NCBI RefSeq assembly: GCF_021730435.1
Contig: NZ_JABWGX010000006.1
Location: forward strand, 1-64,000
Source of the DNA: Xanthobacter agilis
Lineage (GTDB): Bacteria; Pseudomonadota; Alphaproteobacteria; Rhizobiales; Xanthobacteraceae
Length of the DNA stretch: 64,000 nucleotides
Reading direction: 5' to 3'
Position numbers and translations under genes: made by a program. The notes beneath the pieces were generated by a model, which saw nothing but the letters and a program-made list of their open reading frames with translations, was not told the DNA's origin and did not search any database. Shown here piece by piece: positions 38,039-47,284 of this stretch (position 1 is its first letter; each line of letters begins with the position of its first letter).

Positions 38039-39019
38039 GTGTCCCACTTGCTCGTTCGCCGCACCGCCGCCTTTGCATCCCTTCTCGCTGCCCTTGTGGT
38101 GGCGGGCGGCGCCCGTGCGGCCGGGCCTGCGTGCTATCCCCCGGCGGCGCTGTCGGCCCGGCCCGGCGAGGAGCAGGTGGAACCCCATCCGCGCGGCGAG
38201 CCGGTGACCTTGCCGGCCACGACGCTGGCGCCTGCGGCGCCGGTGCCGACGACCCTGCGCGGCTCCATCCGGCGGGTGGACCTGCCGGCGGGTGTCAAGA
38301 TGGTGGCCCTCACCTTCGACCTGTGCGAAGCCTCGGCGGAACGCTCCGGCTATGACGGCGCCATCGTCGATCTGCTGCGGGACGAGCAGGTGCCGGCCAC
38401 CTTCTTCGGCGGCGGCAAGTGGCTCATGAGCCATCCCGAGCGCGGCGCCCAGCTCATCGCCGATCCCGGCTTCGAGATGGGCAACCACACCTGGTCCCAC
38501 GCGAACCTCACCGTGCGCAGCGGTGAGGCCATGCAGCGCCAGGTGGACGACGCTGATATCGCCTTCGCCTTGCGCCGCTCCGATGCACAGGCCCAGGGCT
38601 GCGCACTGTCCGCGGTGCCGGCGCGTCCGTCCCTGTTCCGCTTTCCCTATGGGTCGTGCAGCGCCGAATCCCTCGCCTATGTGAACGACACCGGCCATCT
38701 CGCCATTCAATGGGATGTGGATTCCGGGGATCCGGCCCTCTTGGGGGCCAAGCTGATGGCCGACGATATGCTGCGGCAGATCCGCCCCGGTTCCATCGTG
38801 CTGATGCATGCCAATGGCCGCGGCAAGCACACGGCCGAAGCGCTCCGGCGGCTGGTGCCCGCCCTGCGCGCCAAGGGCTACCGCCTCGTCACGGTGTCCG
38901 AGCTGCTCGCCGCCGGCCGGCCGGTGATCGCCGACACCTGCTATTCCCTGAAGCCCGGCGACACCCGCGTCTATGACGAGGCCGCGCGCACCGGCAAGCG
39001 CATCCTGCCGGTGCGCTGA
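38039..39019 (+). CDS. secreted polysaccharide deacetylase family protein
   Basis: The GTG at 38039 starts a signal peptide (SHLLVRRTAAFASLLAALVV, cleavage near GARA). An ATG at 38023 is out of frame. The 326-residue product has the NodB-type metal site: motif 1 reads LTFDLCE (about 91-97) where the usual form is TFDDG, and motif 2 is NHTWSH (H150, H154). FRFPYGS and VLMHANGRGKHTAEAL complete the set. It probably removes acetyl groups from envelope or external polysaccharide in the periplasm. The TFD-L-C-E variant lacks the second Asp of the usual motif, so activity is probable but not certain. Confidence 0.88.
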   Translation: MSHLLVRRTAAFASLLAALVVAGGARAAGPACYPPAALSARPGEEQVEPHPRGEPVTLPATTLAPAAPVPTTLRGSIRRVDLPAGVKMVALTFDLCEASAERSGYDGAIVDLLRDEQVPATFFGGGKWLMSHPERGAQLIADPGFEMGNHTWSHANLTVRSGEAMQRQVDDADIAFALRRSDAQAQGCALSAVPARPSLFRFPYGSCSAESLAYVNDTGHLAIQWDVDSGDPALLGAKLMADDMLRQIRPGSIVLMHANGRGKHTAEALRRLVPALRAKGYRLVTVSELLAAGRPVIADTCYSLKPGDTRVYDEAARTGKRILPVR

Positions 39020-39157
39020 GGCGTCTTGATGCGCTGAGGCGTTCGGGCATCGGGTAAACGCGCGAGCGCCGGGGAGGAGGCTCACCCGGCGCCGCGATCA
39101 TCGATCCAACCCTGTTTGTTGATGGTTCGGGGGGCCGCGCGTGGCCGTCGGGCTGCG

Positions 39158-39238
39158 TCAGACCATGCCCAAGATGATCGCCCCGATGAAGCCGAAGGCA
39201 GCGCACATCTCAAGCATGGTGAGCAGCTCCGAGAGCAT
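39158..39238 (-). CDS. probable 26-residue membrane peptide
   Basis: The frame begins at the ATG at 39236-39238, with GGGAGA seven bases upstream, and encodes MLSELLTMLEMCAAFGFIGA followed by IILGMV. It is one membrane span with a single Cys and an acidic start. The upstream reverse-strand sequence 39255-39295 is AT-rich and promoter-like. The frame is open further upstream, but that part lacks coding character. The good ribosome binding site and the composition argue for a real gene, but no family is recognised. Confidence 0.5.
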   Translation of the reverse strand: MLSELLTMLEMCAAFGFIGAIILGMV

Positions 39239-39510
39239 TGGAGTCTCCCGCCGGATCGATGTCGAGATTAAACTTAGCAAAATATGAAGTCGTGAGGAAA
39301 TGAATTCGCTGCTGCAGTGCGGGTGTGTCGTTCTGCATTGCAATACTGCGGCTCGAGCGGGGATTCTCATACCGTTCTGCCGAGATGACGGGTGCGCCGC
39401 ACGCGCCGCTAGAGCTGACGGGCACCGCCGCGCGGGCCGTCGGTTTCGCGATCGTCACACGAGTGTTGTGCAATGCGGCTATGGCCTGCCGATCGCAACG
39501 GAGTGACCCG

Positions 39511-40323
<813 letters not shown>

Positions 40324-40538
40324 GCGTCGGGCTTTCTCCCTTTGCGGGCTCTTCCGCGTCGGCGGGAGGCGCTGCGCCTGAAGACGGGCCTTGTCCGGCC
40401 GTGACGCCCGTCTCGCCATGCGGCCGGACATCCGCACTCCGCCGGGCCAAGGCCCTGGGGAGCGTGGCGGATCGTGCGTTTTCAAGCTCTGAACCCGAGC
40501 CCGAACCTTTTATGTCCTCGTCCGACTGGAGCCGAGCC
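40324..40538. other. phnC-phnD spacer with a hairpin
   Basis: The 215-bp spacer contains the inverted repeat AGACGGGC (40382-40389) / GCCCGTCT (40406-40413), with no T-tract after it. It could stabilise or mark processing of the transcript between the ATPase and binding-protein genes. No coding frame is evident. Confidence 0.4.
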
Positions 40539-41447
40539 ATGTTGAACCGTCGTACCCTGATCGCGGCCGCCGCCGCCCTTGCCTTTTCCGCCGGCGCCGC
40601 CGCCGCGCAGGACTACAAGGCCAAGTATCCCGAGCTCACCTTCGCCTTCATCCCGGCGGAGAATGCCACCGGCGTCACCGAGCGCTATGCGCCGCTGATG
40701 GCCTACCTCACCAAGGAACTCGGCGTTCCGGTGACCCTGCGCATCGCCAACGACTATGCGGCGGTGATCGAGGGCCAGCGCGCCGGCAACATCCAACTGG
40801 CCTATTATGGCCCGGCGGCCTTCGCCCGCGCCCTGAAGACCGGTGCGCCGGTGGAAGCCTTCGCCATCGAGGTGAATGCGGACGGCACCAAGGGCTACCA
40901 CTCGGTGCTCTATGTGAAGAAGGACAGCCCCTACAAGACCGTCGAGGATCTGAAGGGCAAGAACATCTGCCTCGTGGACCCCAATTCCACCTCCGGCAAC
41001 AATGTGCCGCGCTATGCCCTGAGCAAGATGGGCATTAAGCCCGACGAATATTTCGGCAAGGTGGTCTATGCCGGTTCCCATGAGAACGCCGTGCTCGGCG
41101 TGCAGCAGGGCACCTGCGACGCCGCCTTCAACTGGTGGAACGACGACCAGGAATCGGCTTTGCGCCGCATGGAGCGCAAGGGCATGGCCAAATATGACGA
41201 CTACCGGATCATCTATAAGTCCGACCTGATCGTGAACTCGCCCTATGCGTACCTCGCCACGCTGCCGGCGGACCTGAAGGCGAAGATCCGCGATGCCTTC
41301 TTCTCCATCGAGAAGAACGACAAGGCCGCGTTCGACAAGATCTATGAAGGCAAGTCGCAGATGTGGCAGCCGGTGGACAACGAGGCCTATACGCCGGTGG
41401 TGGAGCTCATCACCTTCGTGGACAATCTGCGCAAGCAGAAGAACTGA
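40539..41447 (+). CDS. phnD: phosphonate-binding periplasmic protein PhnD
   Basis: The 302-residue protein begins at the ATG at 40539 (GGAG upstream); another ATG at 40512 adds nine residues. A signal peptide (LIAAAAALAFSAGAAAA) ends before QDYKAKYPEL. The mature part has PhnD features: FIPAENATGVTERYAPLMAY, AYYGPAAFARAL, the ligand-binding VDPNSTSGNNVPRYAL and YKSDLIVNSPYAYL. It captures phosphonate in the periplasm for the PhnCE transporter. A terminator-like hairpin follows at 41483-41521. Confidence 0.96.
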   Translation: MLNRRTLIAAAAALAFSAGAAAAQDYKAKYPELTFAFIPAENATGVTERYAPLMAYLTKELGVPVTLRIANDYAAVIEGQRAGNIQLAYYGPAAFARALKTGAPVEAFAIEVNADGTKGYHSVLYVKKDSPYKTVEDLKGKNICLVDPNSTSGNNVPRYALSKMGIKPDEYFGKVVYAGSHENAVLGVQQGTCDAAFNWWNDDQESALRRMERKGMAKYDDYRIIYKSDLIVNSPYAYLATLPADLKAKIRDAFFSIEKNDKAAFDKIYEGKSQMWQPVDNEAYTPVVELITFVDNLRKQKN

Positions 41448-41482
41448 GCGCCGCGCCCCCTTGTGGGGGTGAGGATTGAAAC

Positions 41483-41521
41483 GGCGGCCCCTGTCCATGG
41501 GCATGGGGCCGCCGCCTTTTT
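41483..41521 (+). terminator. intrinsic terminator or attenuator between phnD and phnE
   Basis: GGCGGCCCC (41483-41491) and GGGGCCGCC (41505-41513) pair perfectly over a 13-base loop, and GCC plus five T residues follow. It lies 36 bp past the phnD stop and 91 bp before the first phnE. It would allow more phnC/phnD than phnE transcript, or phnE may have its own promoter. Confidence 0.75.
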
Positions 41522-41611
41522 CGCGTTGCCCGCGTCGCCATTGCCCCGCCCGCGGACGGCGCGTCGCGGCCGTCGCGGTTTGAAGACATCGCCGGTTCAA
41601 GAGAGGCGCCC

Positions 41612-42496
41612 TTGCCCCACGCCATCCCGATCCTGCCCGACGACCAGCTCGCCCCCATGTTCGCGCGCTATGACAGCGCGGTGCGGGCGCGGCGGCGCCA
41701 CACGCTCATCATGGCCGCGGTGGTGGGCGTGTGCATCGTCCTGTCGTGCTGGATGGGGGAGGTGCGGCCGCTGGTGTTCCTGGCGCATGCCGACCGGCTG
41801 CCGAACTATTTCTGGAGCATCCTGCCGACGCTCCATTGGAACACCTTCTTCGCCGACTTGTCCGAATGGTATTGGAACCTCGACCACTGGCTGAAATTAC
41901 TGGTGGACACCATTTTCATCGCCTATCTGGGCACCCTGCTTGGTGGTGTCGGCGCCTTTTTCCTGTGCTTTCTCGCCTGCGCCAATCTGGTGGCGAACCC
42001 CTTCATCCGCGTGACCGCCCGCCGCTTCCTGGAGTTCTGCCGCACGGTGCCGGAGCTGGTGTTCGCGCTCCTGTTCGTGGTGGCGTTCGGCCTCGGCCCG
42101 CTGCCGGGGGTGCTGGCGCTCGCCATCCACACCCTGGGGTCGCTGGGCAAGCTGTTCGCGGAGGTGGTGGAGAATATCGACATGAAGCCGGTGGAGGGCG
42201 CCACCGCCTCCGGCGCCTCCTGGGCGCAGAGCGTGCGTTTCGCCGTGGTGCCCCAGGTGGCTTCCAATTTCGCGTCCTATGGCCTCCTGCGGTTCGAGAT
42301 CAATGTGCGCGAGGCGTCCATCATGGGCTTCGTGGGCGCCGGCGGCATCGGCCAGGATCTCATCGAGGCCATCCGCAAGTTTTATTATTCCGATGTTTCG
42401 GCCATCCTGCTGCTCATCATCGCGACCGTAATGGTGATCGATCTTCTGACCGAGCAGGTGCGCCATCGCCTCATCGGAATGGAGGATCGCCGATGA
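41612..42496 (+). CDS. phnE: phosphonate ABC transporter permease PhnE (first copy)
   Basis: The most likely start is a TTG at 41612 with GAGAGG five bases upstream, giving 294 residues; the first internal Met is at residue 16. About six spans are visible. The permease loop is LGSLGKLFAEVVENIDMKPVEGATASGA (two adjoining parts), and FVGAGGIGQDLIEAI is typical of PhnE. It should form the channel with the next gene product. Its stop overlaps the next start (ATGA). Confidence 0.93.
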   Translation: MPHAIPILPDDQLAPMFARYDSAVRARRRHTLIMAAVVGVCIVLSCWMGEVRPLVFLAHADRLPNYFWSILPTLHWNTFFADLSEWYWNLDHWLKLLVDTIFIAYLGTLLGGVGAFFLCFLACANLVANPFIRVTARRFLEFCRTVPELVFALLFVVAFGLGPLPGVLALAIHTLGSLGKLFAEVVENIDMKPVEGATASGASWAQSVRFAVVPQVASNFASYGLLRFEINVREASIMGFVGAGGIGQDLIEAIRKFYYSDVSAILLLIIATVMVIDLLTEQVRHRLIGMEDRR

Positions 42497-43356
42497 CCCG
42501 CGCCCGCTTCGATCTCGGCTCCGCCGACCACGCGCGCCTCGCCGCCGCCTTTCCGCGGGGCATGCGGCCTTCCCCCGCCGGGCGGGTGCGCATGGGGCTT
42601 GCGGTGGCGGCGGCGGTGGCGCTGGCGGCCTATGCCTTCTGGCGGCTGGGCTTCAGCCTGGAGCGGCTGGGCTCGGGTCTGGCGCAGCTCGGGCATTTCG
42701 TGCTCATGATGTTCCCGCCCGATCCGGGCACGCAGCTTCCGCTCTATATCCACGCCTTGGGCGAGACGCTGGCCATCGCCTTCCTCGGCACGCTCGGGGG
42801 CGCGCTGCTGGCGGCTCCATTCGGCTTCCTGGCGGCGAAGAATGTCATTCCGAACATCTTCGCCCATTTCGCGGTGCGTCGCTTCCTCGACACGGTGCGC
42901 GGGGTGGATCGCCTGATCTGGGCGCTGATCTATGTGACGGTGGTGGGGCTTGGTCCGTTCGCGGGCATCCTGGCGATCGCCACCGCCAGCTTCGGCGAGC
43001 TCGGCAAGCTGTTCTCCGAGGCGGTGGAGGCGCTGGACCGCAAACCGGTGGAGGGGGTGGTTTCCACCGGGGGGTCCCCCCTCGAAGGGGTGCGGTTCGG
43101 CATGTTGCCCCAGGTGCTGCCGGTGCTGGCGAGCCAGCTTCTTTATTATTTCGAGTCCAACTCCCGCCAGTCCACCATTGTCGGCATCGTCGGCGCCGGC
43201 GGCCTCGGCCTGCACCTGGCCGAACAGATCCGGGTGCTGGAATGGCAGAAGGTGTCGTTCCTGGTGCTGATGATGCTGGTGATGGTGGGGGTGATCGACT
43301 TCATCTCCTCGCGCCTGCGCTTCGCCATCATCGGCAAGGCGCGCATCACCACCTGA
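42493..43356 (+). CDS. phnE: phosphonate ABC transporter permease PhnE (second copy)
   Basis: The 287-residue permease overlaps the first phnE by four bases. It is similar to it but not identical: ELGKLFSEAVEALDRKPVEGV, VGIVGAGGLGLHLAEQI, and a longer N-terminal cytoplasmic start. Paired, non-identical PhnE subunits are common in alphaproteobacterial phn clusters and suggest a heterodimeric channel. The next gene downstream runs in the opposite direction. Confidence 0.94.
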   Translation: MTRARFDLGSADHARLAAAFPRGMRPSPAGRVRMGLAVAAAVALAAYAFWRLGFSLERLGSGLAQLGHFVLMMFPPDPGTQLPLYIHALGETLAIAFLGTLGGALLAAPFGFLAAKNVIPNIFAHFAVRRFLDTVRGVDRLIWALIYVTVVGLGPFAGILAIATASFGELGKLFSEAVEALDRKPVEGVVSTGGSPLEGVRFGMLPQVLPVLASQLLYYFESNSRQSTIVGIVGAGGLGLHLAEQIRVLEWQKVSFLVLMMLVMVGVIDFISSRLRFAIIGKARITT

Positions 43357-43377
43357 GCGGGTGCCGGCCCGCGGCGC

Positions 43378-43986
43378 TCAATAGAGCGCGGCCGCGTAGC
43401 GGCGCTCCATCTCCGCCTGGGTCTCCACCGGACCGCCTTTGCCGATCTGGTCGTGCAGCATCTCGCCCATGGTGGGCAGGGCGGAGTGGGGCACCCGTGC
43501 GTCCGGGCTCCAGAGGTTGGAGCGCATGAAGGCCTTGGCGCAATGCAGGAAGGCCTCTTCCACTTCGACCGCGATCACCGTGCGCGGCTGGCGGCCGGAG
43601 ATGGCGAACCGGGCCTTGAGATCGGCGTCGTCGCTGATGGCGGCGCGACCGTTCACGCGCAGGGTCTCGTTCACGCCTGGAATGAGGAACAGCAGGCCGA
43701 TACGCCCGTTGGCCAGGATGTTGGACAGGCTGTCGAGCCGGTTGTTGCCGGGCCGGTCGGGGATGAAAAGTCGGGTCTCCTCCGCCGCCACGAAGCCGGG
43801 CGCGTCGCCGCGTGGGGAAACGTCGGCGGCGCCCGCCGCATCGGCGGTGGCGATCAGCACGAACGGGCTCAGGCCGATGAAGCGCCGGCAATGGGCATCG
43901 AGCCGGGCGAGCACCTTGTCGCGGGCGCGGCCGGAGGGCTCGCCATACAGGCGGCGCAGGTCGGCCAGGGTCTCGATGGGGGCCAT
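43378..43986 (-). CDS. PPOX-class FMN-binding flavoprotein (DR_2398 type)
   Basis: The 202-residue protein has the split-barrel flavin fold of the pyridoxamine-phosphate-oxidase group. The N-terminal helical stretch (LARLDAHCRRFIGLSPFVLI) leads into DVSPRGDAPGFV, RLFIPDRPGNNRLDSLSNIL and IGLLFLIPGVNETLRVNGRA, matching the TIGR04025 subgroup. The residue RSNLW near the C-terminal part is also typical. It sits between the phn transporter genes and phnF, codirectional with phnF (32 bp apart), so it may be part of the same transcript. Its role in phosphonate metabolism, if any, is unknown. Confidence 0.88.
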   Translation of the reverse strand: MAPIETLADLRRLYGEPSGRARDKVLARLDAHCRRFIGLSPFVLIATADAAGAADVSPRGDAPGFVAAEETRLFIPDRPGNNRLDSLSNILANGRIGLLFLIPGVNETLRVNGRAAISDDADLKARFAISGRQPRTVIAVEVEEAFLHCAKAFMRSNLWSPDARVPHSALPTMGEMLHDQIGKGGPVETQAEMERRYAAALY

Positions 43987-44018
43987 GCGGTCTCCGTGGG
44001 CAGGGGGCGCGCTTCAGA

Positions 44019-44747
44019 TCAGGGCTTGAACACGAGCTGTACCCGGTCGGCGGCGAAGGAGGAGCGGCCCCATTGCAGCGGCCGTCCGTTCGGCTCGACG
44101 TCCACCCGTTCCAGTACGATCACCGAGCGGCCGGCGGCGATGGAGAGCTGTTCCATCTCCCGCGCATTGGCGGGGCGGGCGGTGATGCGGGTTTCCCGGC
44201 GGCGGAAATCCTCGATGCCAAGGGTGGCCAGAGCCCGCGTCAGGGATCCGGTGGCGGCGTAGATCAGGTCGAGGTCGGGGCAGCGGGCGGCGGCGAACCA
44301 GGCGATGCCGCAGGAAATGGGCACCCCGTCCGCCTCGTGGATGCTCTCGATGCGCAGCACGTCGGTACCCTGCGGGATGTCGAGCTCGCGCGCCACCTCG
44401 GCATCGGCCGGCTCCACGCGTGCCTCGAGGAAGCGGCCGAACGGCCAGCGCCCGCCGGCGGTGACGATCTCCGAGAAGCGCGTGCGCGGGCCGATGGGAT
44501 AGCGCAGGGGCGGGGCCTTCACGAAGGTGCCGCGCCCGGCGGTGGCCTCGATGAGGCCCGCCTCGGCCAGGGCGGCGAGGGCGCGGCGCAGGGTGTGGCG
44601 GTTGACGCCGAAGGCGCTCGCCAGCTCGGCTTCCACCGGCAGGCGCTCGCCGGGCTGCCAGCGGCCGGCGGCGATGTCGGCCTCCAGGCGCTCGGCGATC
44701 TGCCGCCACAAGGTGACGCCCGTGCCGCGCGGCACGGCGTCCGTCAT
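44019..44747 (-). CDS. phnF: GntR/HutC-family regulator of the phn genes (PhnF)
   Basis: The ATG at 44747 gives 242 residues. There is a GntR winged helix-turn-helix (GERLPVEAELASAFGVNRHT, LRRALAALAEAGLIEATAGRGT) and a UTRA ligand-binding domain (FSEIVTAGGR ..., ESIHEADGVPISCGIAWF, SVIVLERVDVEPNGRPLQWG). Orthologues repress phn operons until induced. It diverges from phnG across 207 bp that contain a candidate operator. A GTG eight codons upstream is an alternative start. Confidence 0.93.
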   Translation of the reverse strand: MTDAVPRGTGVTLWRQIAERLEADIAAGRWQPGERLPVEAELASAFGVNRHTLRRALAALAEAGLIEATAGRGTFVKAPPLRYPIGPRTRFSEIVTAGGRWPFGRFLEARVEPADAEVARELDIPQGTDVLRIESIHEADGVPISCGIAWFAAARCPDLDLIYAATGSLTRALATLGIEDFRRRETRITARPANAREMEQLSIAAGRSVIVLERVDVEPNGRPLQWGRSSFAADRVQLVFKP

Positions 44748-44826
44748 CTGGCTGTGACCGTCTGCCCGCACATTCTCCGGTGATCCCGCCACGCGCTGCT
44801 CCCGTTCCGTCCCGACGTCTTGCACA

Positions 44827-44860
44827 TTTGTATAGACGAACAGACAAATTGAGTCTAGTG
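44827..44860. promoter_or_regulatory. candidate PhnF operator
   Basis: In the phnF-phnG divergent region, TTTGTATAGACGAA (44827-44840) is followed by GAGTCTAG (44851-44858). Both contain TAGAC or its complement GTCTA. PhnF/HutC-type repressors characterised elsewhere bind palindromes containing GTATAGAC or GTCTAGAC. The patch is the most AT-rich part of the interval, so it may also overlap both promoters. Confidence 0.5.
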
Positions 44861-44954
44861 AAGCGCCCGTGATGCCGCCGCGCGGTTCGCGGCCGGGCGG
44901 CCAGACCAAGCCCGATCGGACCCTGTCCGATCCGACCGAAGCATCGAGAGCGCC

Positions 44955-45470
44955 ATGATCTGCGACACCCCCAGCGCGGCCTCGGCCGCCGCCGGCCCGG
45001 CCAGTCTTTCCACGACGCCTCCGGAGGGGCCAGAAGTCGAAGCGCGCAAGGCGCTCATGGGCCTGCTCGCCCGCGCCACCCTGCGCGAGCTGCACGCGGC
45101 CATCGAGCGTTTCCAGCCGTTGCCGAAGCTCAAGGACCTGCGCCCGCCCGAGGTGGGGCTGGTGATGGTGCAGGGCCGCGCCGGGGGTGATGGCGGCCCC
45201 TTCAACCTGGGTGAGGCCACCGTCACCCGCGCCGCGGTGCATGTGGAGGGGGGCGCCACCGGCGTCTCCTACCTGCTTGGCCGGGCTCCGGAGCGGGCGC
45301 GGGCGGCGGCGGTGCTCGACGCCCTGTGGCAGGACCCGGCGCTGCGGATCGCGGTGGATGATGCGGTGCGTCCGGTGCGCCGGCGCCTCGCCGCCGAAGC
45401 GACGGCGCAGTCGGCCGAGACCGAGGCCACCAAGGTGAACTTCTTCACCATGACGCGGGGAGAAGACTGA
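44955..45470 (+). CDS. phnG: C-P lyase system protein PhnG
   Basis: The 171-residue protein is a core subunit of the PhnGHIJ complex that transfers the phosphonate to ATP, releasing adenine. After a variable N-terminus it has ARKALMGLLARATLRELHAA, RPPEVGLVMVQGRAGGDGGP, FNLGEATVTRAAV and GVSYLLGRAPERARAAAVLDAL. The C-terminal TEATKVNFFTMTRGED is typical. Its stop overlaps the phnH start by one base. Confidence 0.95.
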   Translation: MICDTPSAASAAAGPASLSTTPPEGPEVEARKALMGLLARATLRELHAAIERFQPLPKLKDLRPPEVGLVMVQGRAGGDGGPFNLGEATVTRAAVHVEGGATGVSYLLGRAPERARAAAVLDALWQDPALRIAVDDAVRPVRRRLAAEATAQSAETEATKVNFFTMTRGED

Positions 45471-46087
45471 TGACGGCCTTCGCCACCGGGCCCGCGGCGG
45501 GCTTCATCGATCCCGTGCACGCGGCTCAGCGCGTGTTTTCCGCTCTCATGCGGGCGATGGCGGAGCCGGGGCGGGTGCAGCCGCTGGCGAGCGATCTGGT
45601 CCCGCCCGCGCCGCTGTCGCCGGAACTGGCGGCGGTGGCGCTGGCCCTGCTCGATTATGAAACGCCGGTCTGGCTTGACGCCGCTTTGGCCGCGTCGCCG
45701 CAGGTGGCGGCGTTCCTGCGCTTCCACACCGGGGCGCCGGTGGTGGCGGATCCGGGCAAGGCCCGCTTCGCCTTTTTCGCCGACGGGCAGAGCCTGCCCC
45801 CGTTCCAGGCCTTCGCCCAGGGCGAGCCGGATAATCCGGACCGCTCCACCACCCTGGTGGTGGCGGTGGCGCGGTTCGAGGCGGAGCCGCTCACCCTGGC
45901 GGGGCCGGGCATCGACGGCACGCGCGGCTTTGGCGCGGTGCCGCTGCCGGTGGATTTTGCCGCGCGGCTCGAGGCCAATGGGTCGGCCTTTCCGCTTGGC
46001 GTGGATCTCATCTTGTGCGCCCCCGGCGCGGTCGCGGCCCTGCCGCGCACCGTGCGGCCGGTGGCGCATCCGTCAGTGCGCGCCTGA
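45470..46087 (+). CDS. phnH: C-P lyase system protein PhnH
   Basis: The 205-residue subunit forms dimers in the PhnGHIJ complex. It has FIDPVHAAQRVFSALMRAMAEPGRV (in two adjoining parts), DYETPVWLDAAL, FLRFHTGAPVV and GVDLILCAPG near the end. It overlaps phnG (TGATG) and precedes phnI by 27 bp. Confidence 0.95.
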   Translation: MTAFATGPAAGFIDPVHAAQRVFSALMRAMAEPGRVQPLASDLVPPAPLSPELAAVALALLDYETPVWLDAALAASPQVAAFLRFHTGAPVVADPGKARFAFFADGQSLPPFQAFAQGEPDNPDRSTTLVVAVARFEAEPLTLAGPGIDGTRGFGAVPLPVDFAARLEANGSAFPLGVDLILCAPGAVAALPRTVRPVAHPSVRA

Positions 46088-46114
46088 ACGGCGCCGGAAA
46101 GCGGAGACCGAACC

Positions 46115-47284
46115 ATGTATGTGGCGGTGAAAGGCGGAGAGGATGCCATCCGTAACGCCCATGCGCTTCTCGCGCGGCGGCGGCGGGGGGATCGCGGGGT
46201 GCCCGAGATCGGCCTCGACCAGATCGACGGGCAATTGGGCCTTGCCGTGGACCGGGTGATGGCCGAGGGCTCGCTCTATGATCGCGAATTGGCGGCGCTG
46301 GCCATCAAGCAGGCGCGGGGCGACCTGATCGAGGCCATCTTCCTGGCCCGCGCCTTCCGCACCACGCTGCCGCGCTTCGGCAGCAGCGTGCCGGTGGACA
46401 CAGGCGCCATGCGCATCGCCCGCCGCATCTCGGCCACCTTCAAGGACTTGCCCGGCGGGCAGGTGCTGGGGCCCACCTTCGATTACACCCATCGCCTGTT
46501 GGACCAGGAGCTTGCGACCTGGGCCGCCCCCGGAGCCGCGCCGGCCGGTGATGACGGCACCGGGCCGGTGCCGCCGGCCGTGGCCGACGAGAGCGCGGAC
46601 GACGTCTTGATCCCGGCGCCGGCGTTCATGCCCCGCGTGACCGACCTGCTCGGCGGGGAAGGGCTCGTCGAGCCGTCGCCCCCGGACGACGGCACGGCGC
46701 CGCCCGATCTCACCCGCGCCCCGCTCGCCTTTCCGGCGGAACGGCCGCTGCGGCTCCAGGCGCTGGCGCGGGGCGACGAGGGCTTCCTGCTGGCGCTCGG
46801 CTATTCCAGCCAGCGCGGCTATGCGCGCACCCATCCGTTCGTGGGCGAGATCCGCTTCGGCACGGTGGAGGTGAGCCTTTATGCCGAGGAATTGGGGTTC
46901 GCGGTGCCGCTCGGCGACATCGCCCTCACCGAATGCCAGAGCGTGAACCAGTTCAAGGGCTCGGCCAGCGTGCCGCCGCAGTTCACCCGTGGCTATGGCC
47001 TGGTGTTCGGCCAGTCGGAACGCAAGGCCATGTCCATGGCCCTGGTGGATCGCACCCTGCGTTTCGCGGAGCTGGGCGAGGAAAAGAGCGCCCCGGCCCA
47101 GGACGAGGAATTCGTCCTGTCCCATTGCGACAATGTGCAGGCCACGGGCTTCGTGGAGCATCTGAAGCTGCCCCATTACGTGGATTTTCAGGCCGAGCTG
47201 GAGCTGGTGCGCCGCATGCGCGCGGCGCAGGCGGCCGGGCGCATGGCCGGGGGCGCGCACCCCCGCAAGGAGGCCGCCGAATGA
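46115..47284 (+). CDS. phnI: C-P lyase system protein PhnI (nucleosidase subunit)
   Basis: The 389-residue protein has GGAG upstream of its ATG. PhnI catalyses, with PhnG and PhnH, displacement of adenine from ATP by phosphonate to give the ribose triphosphonate. Typical segments are MYVAVKGGEDAIRNAHALLA, ARAFRTTLPRFG, RRISATFKDLPGGQVLGPTFDYTHRLL (adjoining), ALGYSSQRGYARTHPFVGEI and HCDNVQATGFVEHLKLPHYV (20 residues). It is somewhat longer than the Escherichia protein because of a Pro/Ala-rich stretch near 140-180. Its stop overlaps the phnJ start. Confidence 0.96.
   Translation: MYVAVKGGEDAIRNAHALLARRRRGDRGVPEIGLDQIDGQLGLAVDRVMAEGSLYDRELAALAIKQARGDLIEAIFLARAFRTTLPRFGSSVPVDTGAMRIARRISATFKDLPGGQVLGPTFDYTHRLLDQELATWAAPGAAPAGDDGTGPVPPAVADESADDVLIPAPAFMPRVTDLLGGEGLVEPSPPDDGTAPPDLTRAPLAFPAERPLRLQALARGDEGFLLALGYSSQRGYARTHPFVGEIRFGTVEVSLYAEELGFAVPLGDIALTECQSVNQFKGSASVPPQFTRGYGLVFGQSERKAMSMALVDRTLRFAELGEEKSAPAQDEEFVLSHCDNVQATGFVEHLKLPHYVDFQAELELVRRMRAAQAAGRMAGGAHPRKEAAE

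Noticed and set aside
39435-39510. Pho box before phnC
   Set aside because: CGTCG and CGTCAC repeats occur, but with a 15-bp rather than 11-bp period and poor match to the consensus.
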